Of a DNA stretch of 64,000 nt, positions 37,305-47,345 are shown one piece after another. A program made the position numbers and the translations under genes. The notes beneath the pieces are model-generated. The model worked only from the letters and a program-made list of their open reading frames with translations. It ran no database searches and was not told the origin of the DNA. Origin of the DNA: Asaia prunellae JCM 25354 (GTDB lineage: Bacteria > Pseudomonadota > Alphaproteobacteria > Acetobacterales > Acetobacteraceae); the NCBI RefSeq assembly GCF_000613885.1, contig NZ_BAJV01000008.1, positions 114,150-178,149 on the forward strand, written 5' to 3'. Numbering within the stretch: the stretch's first letter is position 1; the number at the start of each line of letters is the position of its first letter.

Positions 37305-38713
37305 TCAGGTTGTGGAGGCAGGAAGGATGCCGCCTTCTATCGCTTTCCTGAAGTCTTTCCAGTCACGCTTCGTCTGCACGGCATAGGCCTCGGCAAAGGT
37401 GACAATCGCCTCGGCAAAGCTGTCACCTGAACCGAGATAACCGGAAATCATCGCCACGTCCCCGGAACGGGCGTGAGCACGCGCCAGCGCACGACCGCAA
37501 AGTGCTGCGTAATCATCCAGTCCCTCCTGCGCCACATCAGCGCCGATGGCAGCAAGACGGCTGTCTTTCAAACGCCTGACATAGAACTGACGATTTGCCC
37601 CATCGAGTTTTTTCACCGGACGGTTCGGATCACCAGACTCGCTGTGAGTCCAGCCCAGAAAAGTATCCGAGCTCGCCTGCATCAGTCTCTGACCTGTCAC
37701 CACACGCTGACCCTGATTATCAAAATCCGGACCGGACAAATGCGGCGCCAGAACCGATTCCTGCGCCTCCTTGATCTGGAGCAGCAATGTCTCTCCATCG
37801 GCCGTCGAGAACAGCCCGATGCGCAATAGGTGCCAACACTCCCGACGCCAACCACCTTGAACAGGATATCAAGCAACCTGTAGCGCGACAAAAGCACCGC
37901 CCGTTCCGGTGGCTGGGTAGCGATATAGCGGGCAAATGCCTCCCGGATAGTCTCATCACGCGCAGGCAGGCGCATAACGAGAGGAGGCTTTACCTTCAGT
38001 CGGGGAATATTCTTGTCAAACGAAACCAGACCGAAATGATCACGAGCGCTTTCCAGTCGGGCTTCAAGACGGGCGCTGATATTTTTGCGCGTATGCTTAT
38101 CCGAAAAACCTTCAATGGCAGCAGCAAGATCGATCTGGTCGGACCAGATTTCCAAGGGGCTCATAGGGGCCAGACGAGCCATTTCCTGTTGATAGGTCTT
38201 GACCATAATCCACGCGTTCTGTCGCGCCTGCCTGGCAGATGACCCGCTTTCAAGACTGGAGAGAACAAAAGACGTCCCCAGACGCTTGATGTCCCATTCA
38301 AACGGTGCGGGATAAGTCTCGTCAAAATCATTGATATCGAAAACAGCCCTCCCCTCTGCCGAGGCATAGCTGCCGAAATTGGCAAGATGACAATCGCCAC
38401 AGCTCTGTACGACTGGTCCTGCCGCTGGTGTCTGAGCGAGATCGGCCGCCATCACCACGGCACTCCCTCGCAGAAACGCGAAAGGCGAAGCCCGCATACG
38501 GTCGTAGCGAATAGGCAACAGATCCTGGATGCGGCTCCTGCCCTGTCCGATCAGCAGAGAGACCGGGTCAGCACGATCCGGCGCAGGGGTCCAGGCAGCG
38601 TGAGCGCTACGCCTGACCAGCCTGCGCAGGGTTCGGCCATGATCATGACGTTCCTGCCGTGTCTCGAAAGACGGCCTAACCATGCTGGAACCGGAAGAAG
38701 AAAATTCAGTCAT
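37305..38713 (-). CDS. DUF2252 family protein (frameshifted)
   Basis: A protein of about 470 residues of the DUF2252 family, kinase-like in fold but without established function. Typical segments are YDRMRASPFAFLRGSA, VQSCGDCHLANFGSYA, FDINDFDETYPAPFEWDIKR LGTS (split here), GVGSVGTYC and RVVTGQRLMQASSDTFLGW. The frame breaks near 37821; adding a C (TGC GCC ATC GGG CTG) joins VGTYCAIGLFSTADGET. The C-terminal part includes ALARAHARSGDVAMISGYLG. It is leftward, downstream of nothing on its strand but the permease gene after a terminator. Confidence 0.85.
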
Positions 38714-38863
38714 GCCTGTTCAGCCTCATGATGATGGATCCATATCCTCCGCCCGTCAGAGAATGACTGCCAGACTGGGCATTCCCACAAGAGAACCCTG
38801 AAACGGGAGATACCCTGATATGCCATCAGGGCCAAAGCCCGGTTCTGGCTCAAAAGACGAAAA

Positions 38864-38887
38864 ATCCGGATCTCACAAAATCCGGAT
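38864..38887 (-). terminator. Terminator built from a tandem 16-bp repeat
   Basis: The unit AAAATCCGGATCTCAC is repeated exactly at 38861-38876 and 38877-38892. On the minus strand the two ATCCGGAT palindromes (38880-38887 and 38864-38871) pair with each other across an eight-base loop, and a run of five T follows. It begins directly after the stop codon of the permease gene, which lies inside one repeat. Confidence 0.72.
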
Positions 38888-38888
38888 C

Positions 38889-40126
38889 TCACAAAATTAG
38901 GCATAGCAAGGACACAGCAAGGGCAGGCAGTGTCAGCAATGCACCATACCCCATGAAACGACCATAACTGATATCGAGATCATGCTTGCGCAGGATGATC
39001 AGCCACAACACGGTCGCCAGTGAGCCACTCAGTGTCAGGTTGGGCCCCAGATCGACCCCGACGAGAAGCGCATCCCGCAAGGTAGGGTCATGAGATACCA
39101 GAAGAGGGGCGAGCTGTGCCGCAAGGAGGCCCGAGGGCAGATTATTGATCAGATTGCTGAGAATGGCGATCCCGAAGCCCGTCACCAGAACAGCTGTAAC
39201 TCCATGACCGAAAGACAGAACAAACAGGGAAAGCTTCTGCAGGAGACCACTTTGTTCGACGGCAAAGACCAGCACGAACAGACTCGCCACAAGAGGAAAG
39301 ACCGACCATGAAATCTCCGCCAGTGCCGGAAAGGGTGATCTGCGACGCAACATCGTAACGACCACGCCGAGCCCTGTCCCGCTCAGCGCCGTGACCAGAC
39401 CGAGAGATCCATGCAGGAAGGATGTCAGGGTAAGCAGCGCGATCACACCGAACAGGGCTATTGCGGTAAAACGCGCGACCGGGTCGAGACCGGGCAGCTC
39501 TCCCTTCTCGTCGAAACGACTATCGATCCTGCGCCGCACCAGAAGATAGAGCAGAACAAAGCTGATCAGGATTGCCAGAACGGACGGCAGAAAGAACCGG
39601 CCAAGCCAGGACAAAAGGCCTGGCGGTGCCCCGCCATAGAGGACGAGATTGGCCGGATTACTGACTGGCAGAAGAAAGCTTGCTGCATTGGCCACGAAAG
39701 CGCAGGCCAGAAGGGACGGAAACGCATCGATTCCGGCTTTTCTGGCCACGGCAATGACCGGTGGGGTCAGAAGAATGATTGTCGCGTCATTGGAAAGAAA
39801 CGCTGTAGTAAAGATTGCTACAGCAAAGATAATGAGAAACACCTTCAGCTCCGATCCCCCTGAATGAACAAGGGCGGATGCTGCCAGCCAGTCAAAGAGC
39901 TTTTCCTGTCGGGCAATTTCGCTGAGGATCATCATCCCGAACAGAAAAAGATAGACTTCCTCCCCTGATATCACAGCCTGACCGGCCGTATGCCAGCTGC
40001 AGATACCCAGTATCGGAACGGCCAGAGCTGCCAGAGACGTCCAGAGGGCCTCCGGCAATTGCCAGGGACGAAAAATCAGCCGATAACGGCAAATGCGCAA
40101 AGTCCCCAGAGCAGGATCTCATTCAT
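38889..40126 (-). CDS. ArsB/NhaD-type anion or cation permease (frameshifted)
   Basis: A polytopic permease of the ArsB/ion-transporter superfamily. Typical segments are YLFLFGMMILSEIARQEKLF, TTAFLSNDATIILLTPPVIA, NAASFLLPVSNPANLVLYGG, and SNLINNLPSGLLAAQLAP with GVDLGPNLTLSGSLATVLWL. About eleven membrane helices are visible. The N terminus needs a repair near 40085: MNEILLWGLCAFAVIG and IFRPWQLPEALWTSLAAL join when a C is added (GGC CTG ATT). The ATG then overlaps the stop of the MFS gene (ATGA). The substrate could be arsenite or another ion; no other ars gene is present. Confidence 0.82.
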
Positions 40127-41413
40127 GACATCCGGTCCCTAGCCCGGTTGCAGGGAGGCCTGGGCGTGGTTATCGGCTCCCGCGTTTCAGGCATGAAACC
40201 CAGGAAAAACAGAAAAGCGAGCGCCGCAACAACCGTCAGGGACAGAAAGCCCACGCGATAACCCTCGTACTGGACAATATACCCGCCGATCAGATTGCTC
40301 AGCCCGCCGCCAATACCGACCGCCAGTGCAACCATACCTTGCAGAAAGTTGAAACGTCCCGTGCCCTGCGTGAGATCGGAAGCGATGATAATGCAATAAC
40401 GCCAAAAATACCGGCTGCAATACCATCGAGAACCTGGATGGCAATAATGGCAGATGGCGCATCAAGCCAGGCAAAAAGCAGGCCCCGTATCGGAAGGATC
40501 ATGAAAGCGAGCAGGAAGATCGGTTTGCGCCCAATACCATGGGCCATGGCGCGCCCGACACCCCAGGCCACAATCATCATGACGAATTGCGCGACAATCA
40601 CGCAGGCACTGAGCGTGACCGCTTCAGCATTGGGATGGCTCTTCGCCATGACCTGCGCAGCAAAAGGAAGCATGGCAGCATTGCGAGATGAAACAGGATG
40701 ATCGCTCCCAGAAATACCCAGACCGGACGCTGTGCAACGAGACGCCCGATCGGCATTGGGGCCTCATTCGACTCATCCTCACTTCCGCGAGCAACCTTCT
40801 GGTCGATTTCAGTCGGGCGAATGAGCATCAGACCACAGGCGCTGGCAATGGCTGAGCCACATACCAGATAGAAAATCCAGTTGAGGCCGAGATACTGTCC
40901 GCAAACTCCCGCCAGTATGGCAGACAGAAACGAACCGCAGTGATTGATACCCTGATTGCGACTTATACGTCCCGGCAGTCTCTTCCGACCGACCAGACCG
41001 AGCGATATGGCGGAAAGTGCAGGAGGAATCACCGCCGCCGCCGCTCCCATCATGATCTGCGCCGCCAGAACCGGCGCCATACCCGACAGAGAAACGATAA
41101 GCAGACACCCCAGGGCGGTTACAAGCGCGGAGATCGCCACCAGAGCACGCTTGTAGAGACTGGAATCAACCAGCAATCCGGCGGGAATCTGACAGGCAGC
41201 GGCTGCAAAACCCGCCATGGCCATGGCAATACCGATCGGCCCTGCCTGCCAGTGACGCGCACTGGAGAGATAGACCGTCAGATAAGGTCCGACCCCTCCC
41301 TGCACGTCAGCCAGAAAGAAGTTCGTGGCATCGAGCCCCGTGATGCTTCGGGGAGAAGGCGTTCGTTCCGTCCCCTGTTTTTTCTTCTCTGTCGATGATG
41401 AAACAATAGTCAC
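40123..41413 (-). CDS. MFS transporter (two frameshifts)
   Basis: A major facilitator of about 430 residues. The N-terminal half includes ITGLDATNFFLADVQGGVGP and YLTVYLSSARHWQAGPIGIA, a start seen in alphaproteobacterial MFS proteins. The C-terminal half has MLPFAAQVMAKSHPNAEAVT, GRAMAHGIGRKPIFLLAF and LTQGTGRFNFLQGMVALAVG. Breaks near 40680 (adding an A gives FHLANAAMLPFAAQ) and near 40390 (adding an A gives GVIALIIASDLTQGTG) are both homopolymer losses. It is translationally coupled to the downstream permease gene. The substrate is unknown. Confidence 0.85.
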
Positions 41414-41645
41414 GGAGCATTCACCATTTCGGTCAGGAAAAAACAGGACGTTCTTGTAGTTGCTGAAACCGGTTCATCGAGGCCTGTCAGGTATACAGGC
41501 TCAGGATACGGCGTGATCTTCCAGACTCTGCCCCATGAAGAAAAGTGCTGGATAAGCAAAAGCCGCCATCGATCCCGCCTCAAACGTGTTGGCGTGGCCG
41601 GGCGTTCCGTGCAATTGCTTTTTTATCTTCCGGTAACGGCCCTAC

Positions 41646-41952
41646 ATGACAGACGCGACAGACGTGCAAGCCAGACGGGCCGTTTCTGCAGGCAAAGGAA
41701 AAGATCGGGATGTTTCTCGTGCGCATGGCATGCTGGCCGATTTGTCTTGTCATTGCCGCAATCGGCTTGGCCAGACCCTTCTTCACGCCCCATGTCGGAC
41801 TGTTTTTCTACCCGGACCAGCGCTGGGCCTTTGGAATCATCCGGGACACGCAGGGCAGTAGCGAATTGCTGGGCGTGTTCTTCATTCCGGTCTGCCTCGG
41901 ACTTGCTACCCTTCTGATGCTGCCTCTTGACCGCGATCCCACATCACCCTGA
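41646..41952 (+). CDS. Small two-helix membrane protein (frameshifted)
   Basis: A protein of about 102 residues that I do not recognise. The hydrophilic start MTDATDVQARRAVSAGKGK is joined, by adding an A near 41702 (AAA AAG ATC GGG), to IGMFLVRMACWPICLVIAAI. Two membrane segments are visible (ACWPICLVIAAIGLARPFF and SELLGVFFIPVCLGLATLLM) with FYPDQRWAFGIIRDTQ between them. If the break is real, the second frame could start at 41710 alone. It is flanked by leftward genes on both sides. Confidence 0.5.
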
Positions 41953-41986
41953 CCCGGCGGACTCATCAGACGGGCCCATGGCCAGA

Positions 41987-42012
41987 GCGCATCATGCCTC
42001 CCCGTGATGCGC
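41987..42012. terminator. Hairpin at the end of the flippase gene
   Basis: GCGCATCA (41987-41994) pairs exactly with TGATGCGC (42005-42012) across a ten-base loop. It overlaps the flippase stop codon and lies between convergent genes. There is no T tract. Confidence 0.45.
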
Positions 42013-43320
42013 CGCATAACGAGGCGATATCCATCGAGCCGCCAACACAAGACAGATAACAAAAATCAGCACGGAACAGACCACGCTGGCCAAAGCTGCT
42101 CCCGTCACCCCGCAAAGAGCAAGCAGACCGGCCAGTATACCGAAATAAAGCGCGATAACTGCTAGGCGATATCTGAGAATGGCGGCCAGACGCCCCATGA
42201 CAGTCAACAGCGTCTCGAGCGGGATGATACAGACTTCGAGCAGCGCGCTGCACACCATAAGGAGAATGATAAGCTCCTCATGATCAAAGCTGTCATGCAG
42301 CATCAGATGAAGGATCGCCTTGCCACCGAACAGGGCAATCAGAACAGCAAGAACCGAAAATCCCAGAATGACCATCGCCAGTCGACGCGTGACATGACGC
42401 AGTTCGCTCCAGTTCTGGCTGTCACGGAAACGGACGAATTCGGGATAAAGGCTCGGGATCATCATCTGTGCCGGTTTGGCAAGTCCATCGCAGATCTGCT
42501 TTGTAACACGATAGATCGCAACATCACGTGCGCCCAGCATGGCACCGATAATCAAGGTCCCCCCCTGGCGGAACAGGGCATCAAGAATCTGGTTGACGCT
42601 GACCCTGAGCGTAAAACCCCAGATGCCTGAGGTTTCCGACGGTGTCAGCAGTGCAGAGACCAACCCCATATCAGCCCCCATATGACGACGCATGAGAACC
42701 AATCCTCCAAGGCTTGTCAGCAGGAAGAGAGCAAACTGATGCAGGAACCAGATAAACAGGAAGAATTCGAGCGGTGCATGGCACAGATATCCGATCAGAT
42801 AGCCAAGCGTCCTTACACAGGTCGAGCCGAAATCGAACAATGCTGCCAGACCAAAGCGATTGCTCAGCCTTAGCACACCGGTGGACCAGCCTGTATTCAT
42901 GAAGGCAACAGTGAGCATCATCCAGCTTGCATCACGTTTGACGACATCAGACCAGCCGAGAAAAGACGTTCCTGCCAGAGCAATCACCGCGACCCCTCCA
43001 GCAAGACCGATGGTCGCACTGATCATGTCCGAGCGGATGCAATACCCCAATATCGGCATGAAACGTCGACGATCACGTGCCTCGAATGCCGACGCACCGT
43101 AATGCAGCAGGGTCTGCCATGATTGCAGATGCGTCATATCTGACACCAGGGTCACGAAAGTCGTAATCAGCAGGAGCACACCGAACGTTTTCAGACCCAG
43201 CGCATGGACCGCCCATGCGACGTAGGCAAAGCTGCACACTGCATTGATGATCCGGCTGGAAATGAGAAATCCGGTATTGCTGAAAATACGGTGCAGCGCC
43301 GAGCGTTGTTCAGAAGCCAT
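41992..43320 (-). CDS. Polysaccharide flippase (Wzx/MATE-like)
   Basis: A 442-residue integral-membrane protein of the polysaccharide-synthesis exporter type, which flips lipid-linked glycans across the inner membrane. It begins with IFSNTGFLISSRIINAVCSF and has about twelve helices (SATIGLAGGVAVIALAGTSF, FGILAGLLALCGVTGAALAS, SVVCSVLIFVICLVLAARWI). The segment RQGGTLIIGAMLGARDVAIY and RVTKQICDGLAKPAQMMIPS resembles Wzx proteins. It follows the glycosyltransferase gene by 33 bases on the same strand, so the two likely serve one surface glycan. Confidence 0.85.
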   Translation of the reverse strand: MASEQRSALHRIFSNTGFLISSRIINAVCSFAYVAWAVHALGLKTFGVLLLITTFVTLVSDMTHLQSWQTLLHYGASAFEARDRRRFMPILGYCIRSDMISATIGLAGGVAVIALAGTSFLGWSDVVKRDASWMMLTVAFMNTGWSTGVLRLSNRFGLAALFDFGSTCVRTLGYLIGYLCHAPLEFFLFIWFLHQFALFLLTSLGGLVLMRRHMGADMGLVSALLTPSETSGIWGFTLRVSVNQILDALFRQGGTLIIGAMLGARDVAIYRVTKQICDGLAKPAQMMIPSLYPEFVRFRDSQNWSELRHVTRRLAMVILGFSVLAVLIALFGGKAILHLMLHDSFDHEELIILLMVCSALLEVCIIPLETLLTVMGRLAAILRYRLAVIALYFGILAGLLALCGVTGAALASVVCSVLIFVICLVLAARWISPRYAAHHGEA

Positions 43321-43353
43321 GGGATGGCAAAAAATCGCGCCGGTGCCGTTTTG

Positions 43354-44580
43354 TCAAAGGGCCCGACCCGAAATACCAGGATGGTTTATGGCAAACCCGA
43401 GAGCCTGGCCGGTTTTCATCTGGCTTGTCGCCCGGCGGTTGTCATGTTCGCAAGCATGAAGAAGAGAAAGAAAAGCCTCTCCCCCGCAGGACACATGATA
43501 GGGCGCAACAATACGGGCAAGCGCCTCGCACTCAGGAGGCGTTTGCCCAAGTATCTGGCCCATCGCCTCGGCAAGAGCAGGAACATCCCGCACCGGCACA
43601 CTGGATCCGGCCCCGGGACAGGTGACCAGCTTATCCACCACAGGTGAGCATCGGGTCGAGACGATCTGTCGGCCTGCCGCCAGGGCCTCTACCAGCACTG
43701 CCCCGAAGCTCTCGCAATGAGACGAGAGAACAAACAAGCGTGCCCTATCGAGATAAGGCCGTATACTTGGCACATAACCTGTAAGGGTCACTCGATCCGT
43801 CAGGCCTGCTCCGGCAATGCGCGTCTCAAGCGCCTGCCGTTCCGGCCCTTCTCCGCAAATGACAAGCCGCGCGGCTGGATGGCGTCTGGCAACGATGGCA
43901 AAGGCGTCGATCAGCAGATCGAATCCCTTGATCGGCACCAGACGTCCTGCAGCAAGAATCGTCATTTCACCTTCTGCAACCGCGCAGGGACGACCTTCAT
44001 CCCACAGCGCTGGCAAAGGCACCACCTCAACACGGGAGCACCCGATGATCCTGCGTGCTTCACGGGCCAGATCATCGCTGAGCGTCGTAATGACATCAGC
44101 CTTCCCAAGCAACCAGCGCATGCGCCAGTCATAGCCTTTCTGGGCCAGACGCGAGCGGCTGGCACGGCAGACCGGCGAACTGACCTGGGCCACAATACGT
44201 GGGACCGGCCCAGACAAAAAGGTTTTCAGCAGCGGAATAACCGGCCAGTGACTGTTGCCGGGCACATAGCAGGCTTCTACCTGTCCCTGTCGCAATATCG
44301 CACGGGCGCGCAACGCGAGAGCCCAGACAAGTCGTGTATCCCCCAGACCGGAATTCAGCGCCAGATCAATGACGTCAATACCGGGCTGTACAAGCGCCTT
44401 GAGTGGTCCCTCTGCACAACCGACCACAAGCGTGACATGGATCTGGCGTGACGCCCAGTAATTGGCAAGGCCAATAGCCACGCGCTCGCTGCCGCCAAGA
44501 CGGAAATCACGCAGCACAATGGCAACCGACCGTGGCGCCAATACCGCCGGACCACGTTCAATGGAGGTAATGACGGACAT
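43354..44580 (-). CDS. Family 4 glycosyltransferase
   Basis: A 408-residue GT-B glycosyltransferase (GT4 type), cytoplasmic or membrane-associated. The N-terminal half has VAIVLRDFRLGGSERVAIGL, the G-G-x-E-R pattern typical of the family. The C-terminal nucleotide-sugar domain shows ILAAGRLVPIKGFDLLIDAF, RLVICGEGPERQALE, VTLTGYVPSIRPYLDRARLF, and the E-x7-E motif in SSHCESFGAVLVEALAAGRQ. It is upstream of the flippase in a two-gene unit. The sugar and acceptor are unknown. Confidence 0.92.
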   Translation of the reverse strand: MSVITSIERGPAVLAPRSVAIVLRDFRLGGSERVAIGLANYWASRQIHVTLVVGCAEGPLKALVQPGIDVIDLALNSGLGDTRLVWALALRARAILRQGQVEACYVPGNSHWPVIPLLKTFLSGPVPRIVAQVSSPVCRASRSRLAQKGYDWRMRWLLGKADVITTLSDDLAREARRIIGCSRVEVVPLPALWDEGRPCAVAEGEMTILAAGRLVPIKGFDLLIDAFAIVARRHPAARLVICGEGPERQALETRIAGAGLTDRVTLTGYVPSIRPYLDRARLFVLSSHCESFGAVLVEALAAGRQIVSTRCSPVVDKLVTCPGAGSSVPVRDVPALAEAMGQILGQTPPECEALARIVAPYHVSCGGEAFLSLLHACEHDNRRATSQMKTGQALGFAINHPGISGRAL

Positions 44581-44739
44581 AGGAATCAGTCGTTCCGGCC
44601 TGCAGGAAAAGAGACGATCTGATTGTCACAGTTTGATATGGGATACAATACGTTACTTTGTCGGTTACAGTCTATTTACTTCCCCGCCAGCATTGTCAGC
44701 TTGCAGGGAAAGAATATGTCGATACCGTGGGCAGCTCTC

Positions 44740-45075
44740 TCAGTCTTTTGTAACAGGCGCATCAGAAGATGCTGATTTACCCGGCTGGGTCGAATGCTCG
44801 ACGTCATAGGCCGTGGCCTTCTCCTCATAGCTGCCTTTGGCGCCCGGGTGCTCTTTGTCATAAAGCGCCGCCTTTTCACGGGCTTCCTTGCGGTATTCGT
44901 GCCGCTTGTACATGCCCGTCGCACACCCGCCAACGGCGCCGATCACGCCATGATTGACCAGATGTCCGCCAACAGCGCCAGCCGCGCCGTATTTCAGGCA
45001 CCCACCCGGTTCGGCATGAGCAAGCGGCGCTGCCACAGCAAGGGTTAACAGGGACAAACCGAGAAATGGACGCAT
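44740..45075 (-). CDS. Small secreted glycine-zipper-like protein
   Basis: A 111-residue periplasmic or outer-membrane protein. The start is set by GAGGAA upstream of the ATG. The signal peptide is MRPFLGLSLLTLAVAAPLAH A. The mature part opens with GGCLKYGAAGAVGGHLVNHG and VIGAVGGCATGMYKRHEYRK, a glycine-zipper-like helix pair with two cysteines. The rest is a charged tail rich in Lys and Glu. A longer in-frame extension of 66 codons lacks support. The function is unknown. Confidence 0.75.
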   Translation of the reverse strand: MRPFLGLSLLTLAVAAPLAHAEPGGCLKYGAAGAVGGHLVNHGVIGAVGGCATGMYKRHEYRKEAREKAALYDKEHPGAKGSYEEKATAYDVEHSTQPGKSASSDAPVTKD

Positions 45076-45157
45076 AGTAGAATTCCTCATAAGCAGAAGC
45101 CCCTCACTGGAAGCGGAGGGACATGCTGTTGCAAGAAGACAGAAAACCGGGTCGGGT

Positions 45158-47028
45158 TCAGATTTCAACCTGATGGCCGATTTCGACCAGACGCTCACGT
45201 GGCAGAGTGAAACGATCAGAGGCGCGCACGGCATTCCGGTAAAGAAAGCCGAACAGGATACGGCGTGGCGCAATCATCTTGGGTTTTTTGAGATCAGGCA
45301 CCACATCATCATCCCCGGCAAAGAACACGAGCTTGTCGAGATCGAGGCTACATCCCTGCTCCTTGGCCTGACCGAGCACATAATAAAGGTTGGGAATCTC
45401 GACAAAACCGAAAACAACATTGATCTGCCAGATCCCGTTGCCAAGATCCTTGGTGGTCATGCGTTCATCGGCCGGAATGCGCGGTACGGTATCAAACTTG
45501 ACATTCAGAATCACGACCTGCTCTGGCAGGCAATGAAAATCGGCAACATGCCGCATGACGATAGGCGGCAGGGCGCTTTCATAACGTGAGAGAAAAACGG
45601 CAGCCCCCGGTGTTCTGATAAGTTCACCGTTGCGCAGCTTCTTCAACACCTTGTCTGCACGCTCGCCAAGAGGCGCGAGACCGGCACGCAGCAGAATGAT
45701 ACCCCGACGCCAGGTCGTCATGATAATATAGATGAACAGCCCGATCATAAGGGGCACATAACCACCCTTGTCGATCTTGAGCAGATTGGCCACAAAAAAT
45801 GCCACATCGATTACCGCAAAACACAACGCAATCGGCAAAGCCTTCCACAGAGGCCACTCCCAGCGTTCACGCATCACATCAAATACCAGAAGTGTGGTCA
45901 TGAGCATGGTGGTGGAAACCGCCGTTCCATAGGCACCCGAAAGGGCATCCGAACTCTTGAAACTGAACGCGATGAGCAAGGTCACCACCATCAGCATCCA
46001 GTTCACAACAGAAACGTAGATCTGGCCGTATTCACTGTCCGAGGTCTGACGAATATTGAGGCTTGGAAACCACCCGAGCTGCATGGCCTGACGCGTAAGG
46101 GTGAAGGCTCCGGTGATGATGGCCTGACTGGCAATGATGGTCGCGCAAGTTGCTAGTACCACCATAGGCAGAACGAGCCCATGCGGCATGGAAGCAAAAA
46201 ACGGATTGTCTTTCACCTGCGGGTGACTGACCAGAAAAGCAGTCTGTCCGGCGTAGCTCAGTACCAGCATGGGCAACACCACGACGGCCAGAGCCAGACG
46301 CACGCCTGGACGTCCGACATGGCTCATATCCGCATAGAGAGCCTCAGCACCCGTGACGGAGAGAAATACGGCGCCAAGAATTATTAGGCTGTTCGCACCG
46401 TGCTCATAGAGAAAACGCAAACCGTAGAGTGGATCCAGGCCGATCAGTACGGACGGATCATGCATCAGCGAACTCAGTCCAATTCCGCCGAGAGCGAGAA
46501 ACCAGACCAGCATGACCGGGCCGAACACGGCGCTGATACGCGCCGTACCGAGAGGCTGAATGGCAAAGATCCCGAACAGGATAAGCGCCGCAATCGGCAG
46601 GATATAGGGTTGCAGCGATTTCGTAACCACACCGATACCCTCGATCGCGCTCAGCACCGAAATCGCGGGTGTAATGGCGCCATCGCCATAGAGAAGGGCT
46701 GCGCCGAAAAGACCGGCTGCTGCCAGCAATGTGCCGCGAGTGTACCAGTGCTTGCCGAAGGAGCCCCCGACCAGTGAGAACAGGGCAAGAATACCGCCTT
46801 CACCCTTGTTGTCAGCGCGCATGAGACCGTCGCATATTTGACGGCGACAACAAGGATCATGGTCCAGACGAGAAGGGAAAATCCGCCGAGCAGGGTTACC
46901 CGGTCTGTCGAGCCTGTGTCGTTCAGCACGGTCTGAAGGGTGTAGAGTGGGCTGGTTCCGATATCACCAAAAACGATGCCAAGAGCTGCCAGTGCGCCTG
47001 GCAGTACCTTCCTGTGTTCCTCGGCCAT
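45158..47028 (-). CDS. kup: Potassium uptake protein Kup (frameshifted)
   Basis: A KUP/HAK-family proton-coupled potassium transporter of about 620 residues with twelve membrane helices and a soluble C-terminal domain. The start MAEEHRKVLPGALAALGIVF is followed by GDIGTSPLYTLQTVL, the family signature. RADNKGEGGILALFSLVG and LLYGDGAITPAISVLSAIEG follow after the break near 46824, where adding a C (GTC CTC ATG CGC) gives KYATVLMRADNKGEGG. The C-terminal domain is complete (VVFGFVEIPNLYYVL). GGAG precedes the ATG. It stands alone. Confidence 0.95.
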
Positions 47029-47056
47029 ACGGCTCCCCGTTATTATGCCCCGGCTC

Positions 47057-47272
47057 TCATTCGTGATGGGAGGCGTCGGCGTCCAGAAGTTTGACGTCGA
47101 TGATCATCGCGCCGGAAAAATACATGGGCTTGACGAGATGCTTGATGATGTAGTGCCCGTCGCCTCCCTCGATCCGTACCGGCACAGTAATATCGTAGCC
47201 GGAGAGACGGGCGTCGTAGGTGGCGTCATCGCCATTAAGGGATACGAGGGCGATCAGTTCATCATTTGTCAT
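47057..47272 (-). CDS. 71-aa hypothetical protein
   Basis: A small acidic protein starting MTNDELIALVSLNGDDATYD and ending LLDADASHHE, with GGDGHYIIKHLVKPMYFSGA in the middle. Start 47272 has GGAG eight bases upstream. An ATG four codons earlier is in frame but lies over that site. It lies 73 bases after the HerA-like gene on the same strand and may be in its operon. It has no recognised domain and no signal peptide. Confidence 0.6.
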   Translation of the reverse strand: MTNDELIALVSLNGDDATYDARLSGYDITVPVRIEGGDGHYIIKHLVKPMYFSGAMIIDVKLLDADASHHE

Positions 47273-47345
47273 AATTTTCTCCATAACCCCGCCAAGGGCT
47301 GGCAGCAACTCATGAACAAACGAGACAGCGCGCCTGCTGGTTGCC

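Noticed and set aside
35432..41990. Attachment-site repeat of tRNA-Arg
   Set aside because: I looked for copies of the tRNA 3' end (TTCGGGTCC) downstream and found none, and no integrase is present.
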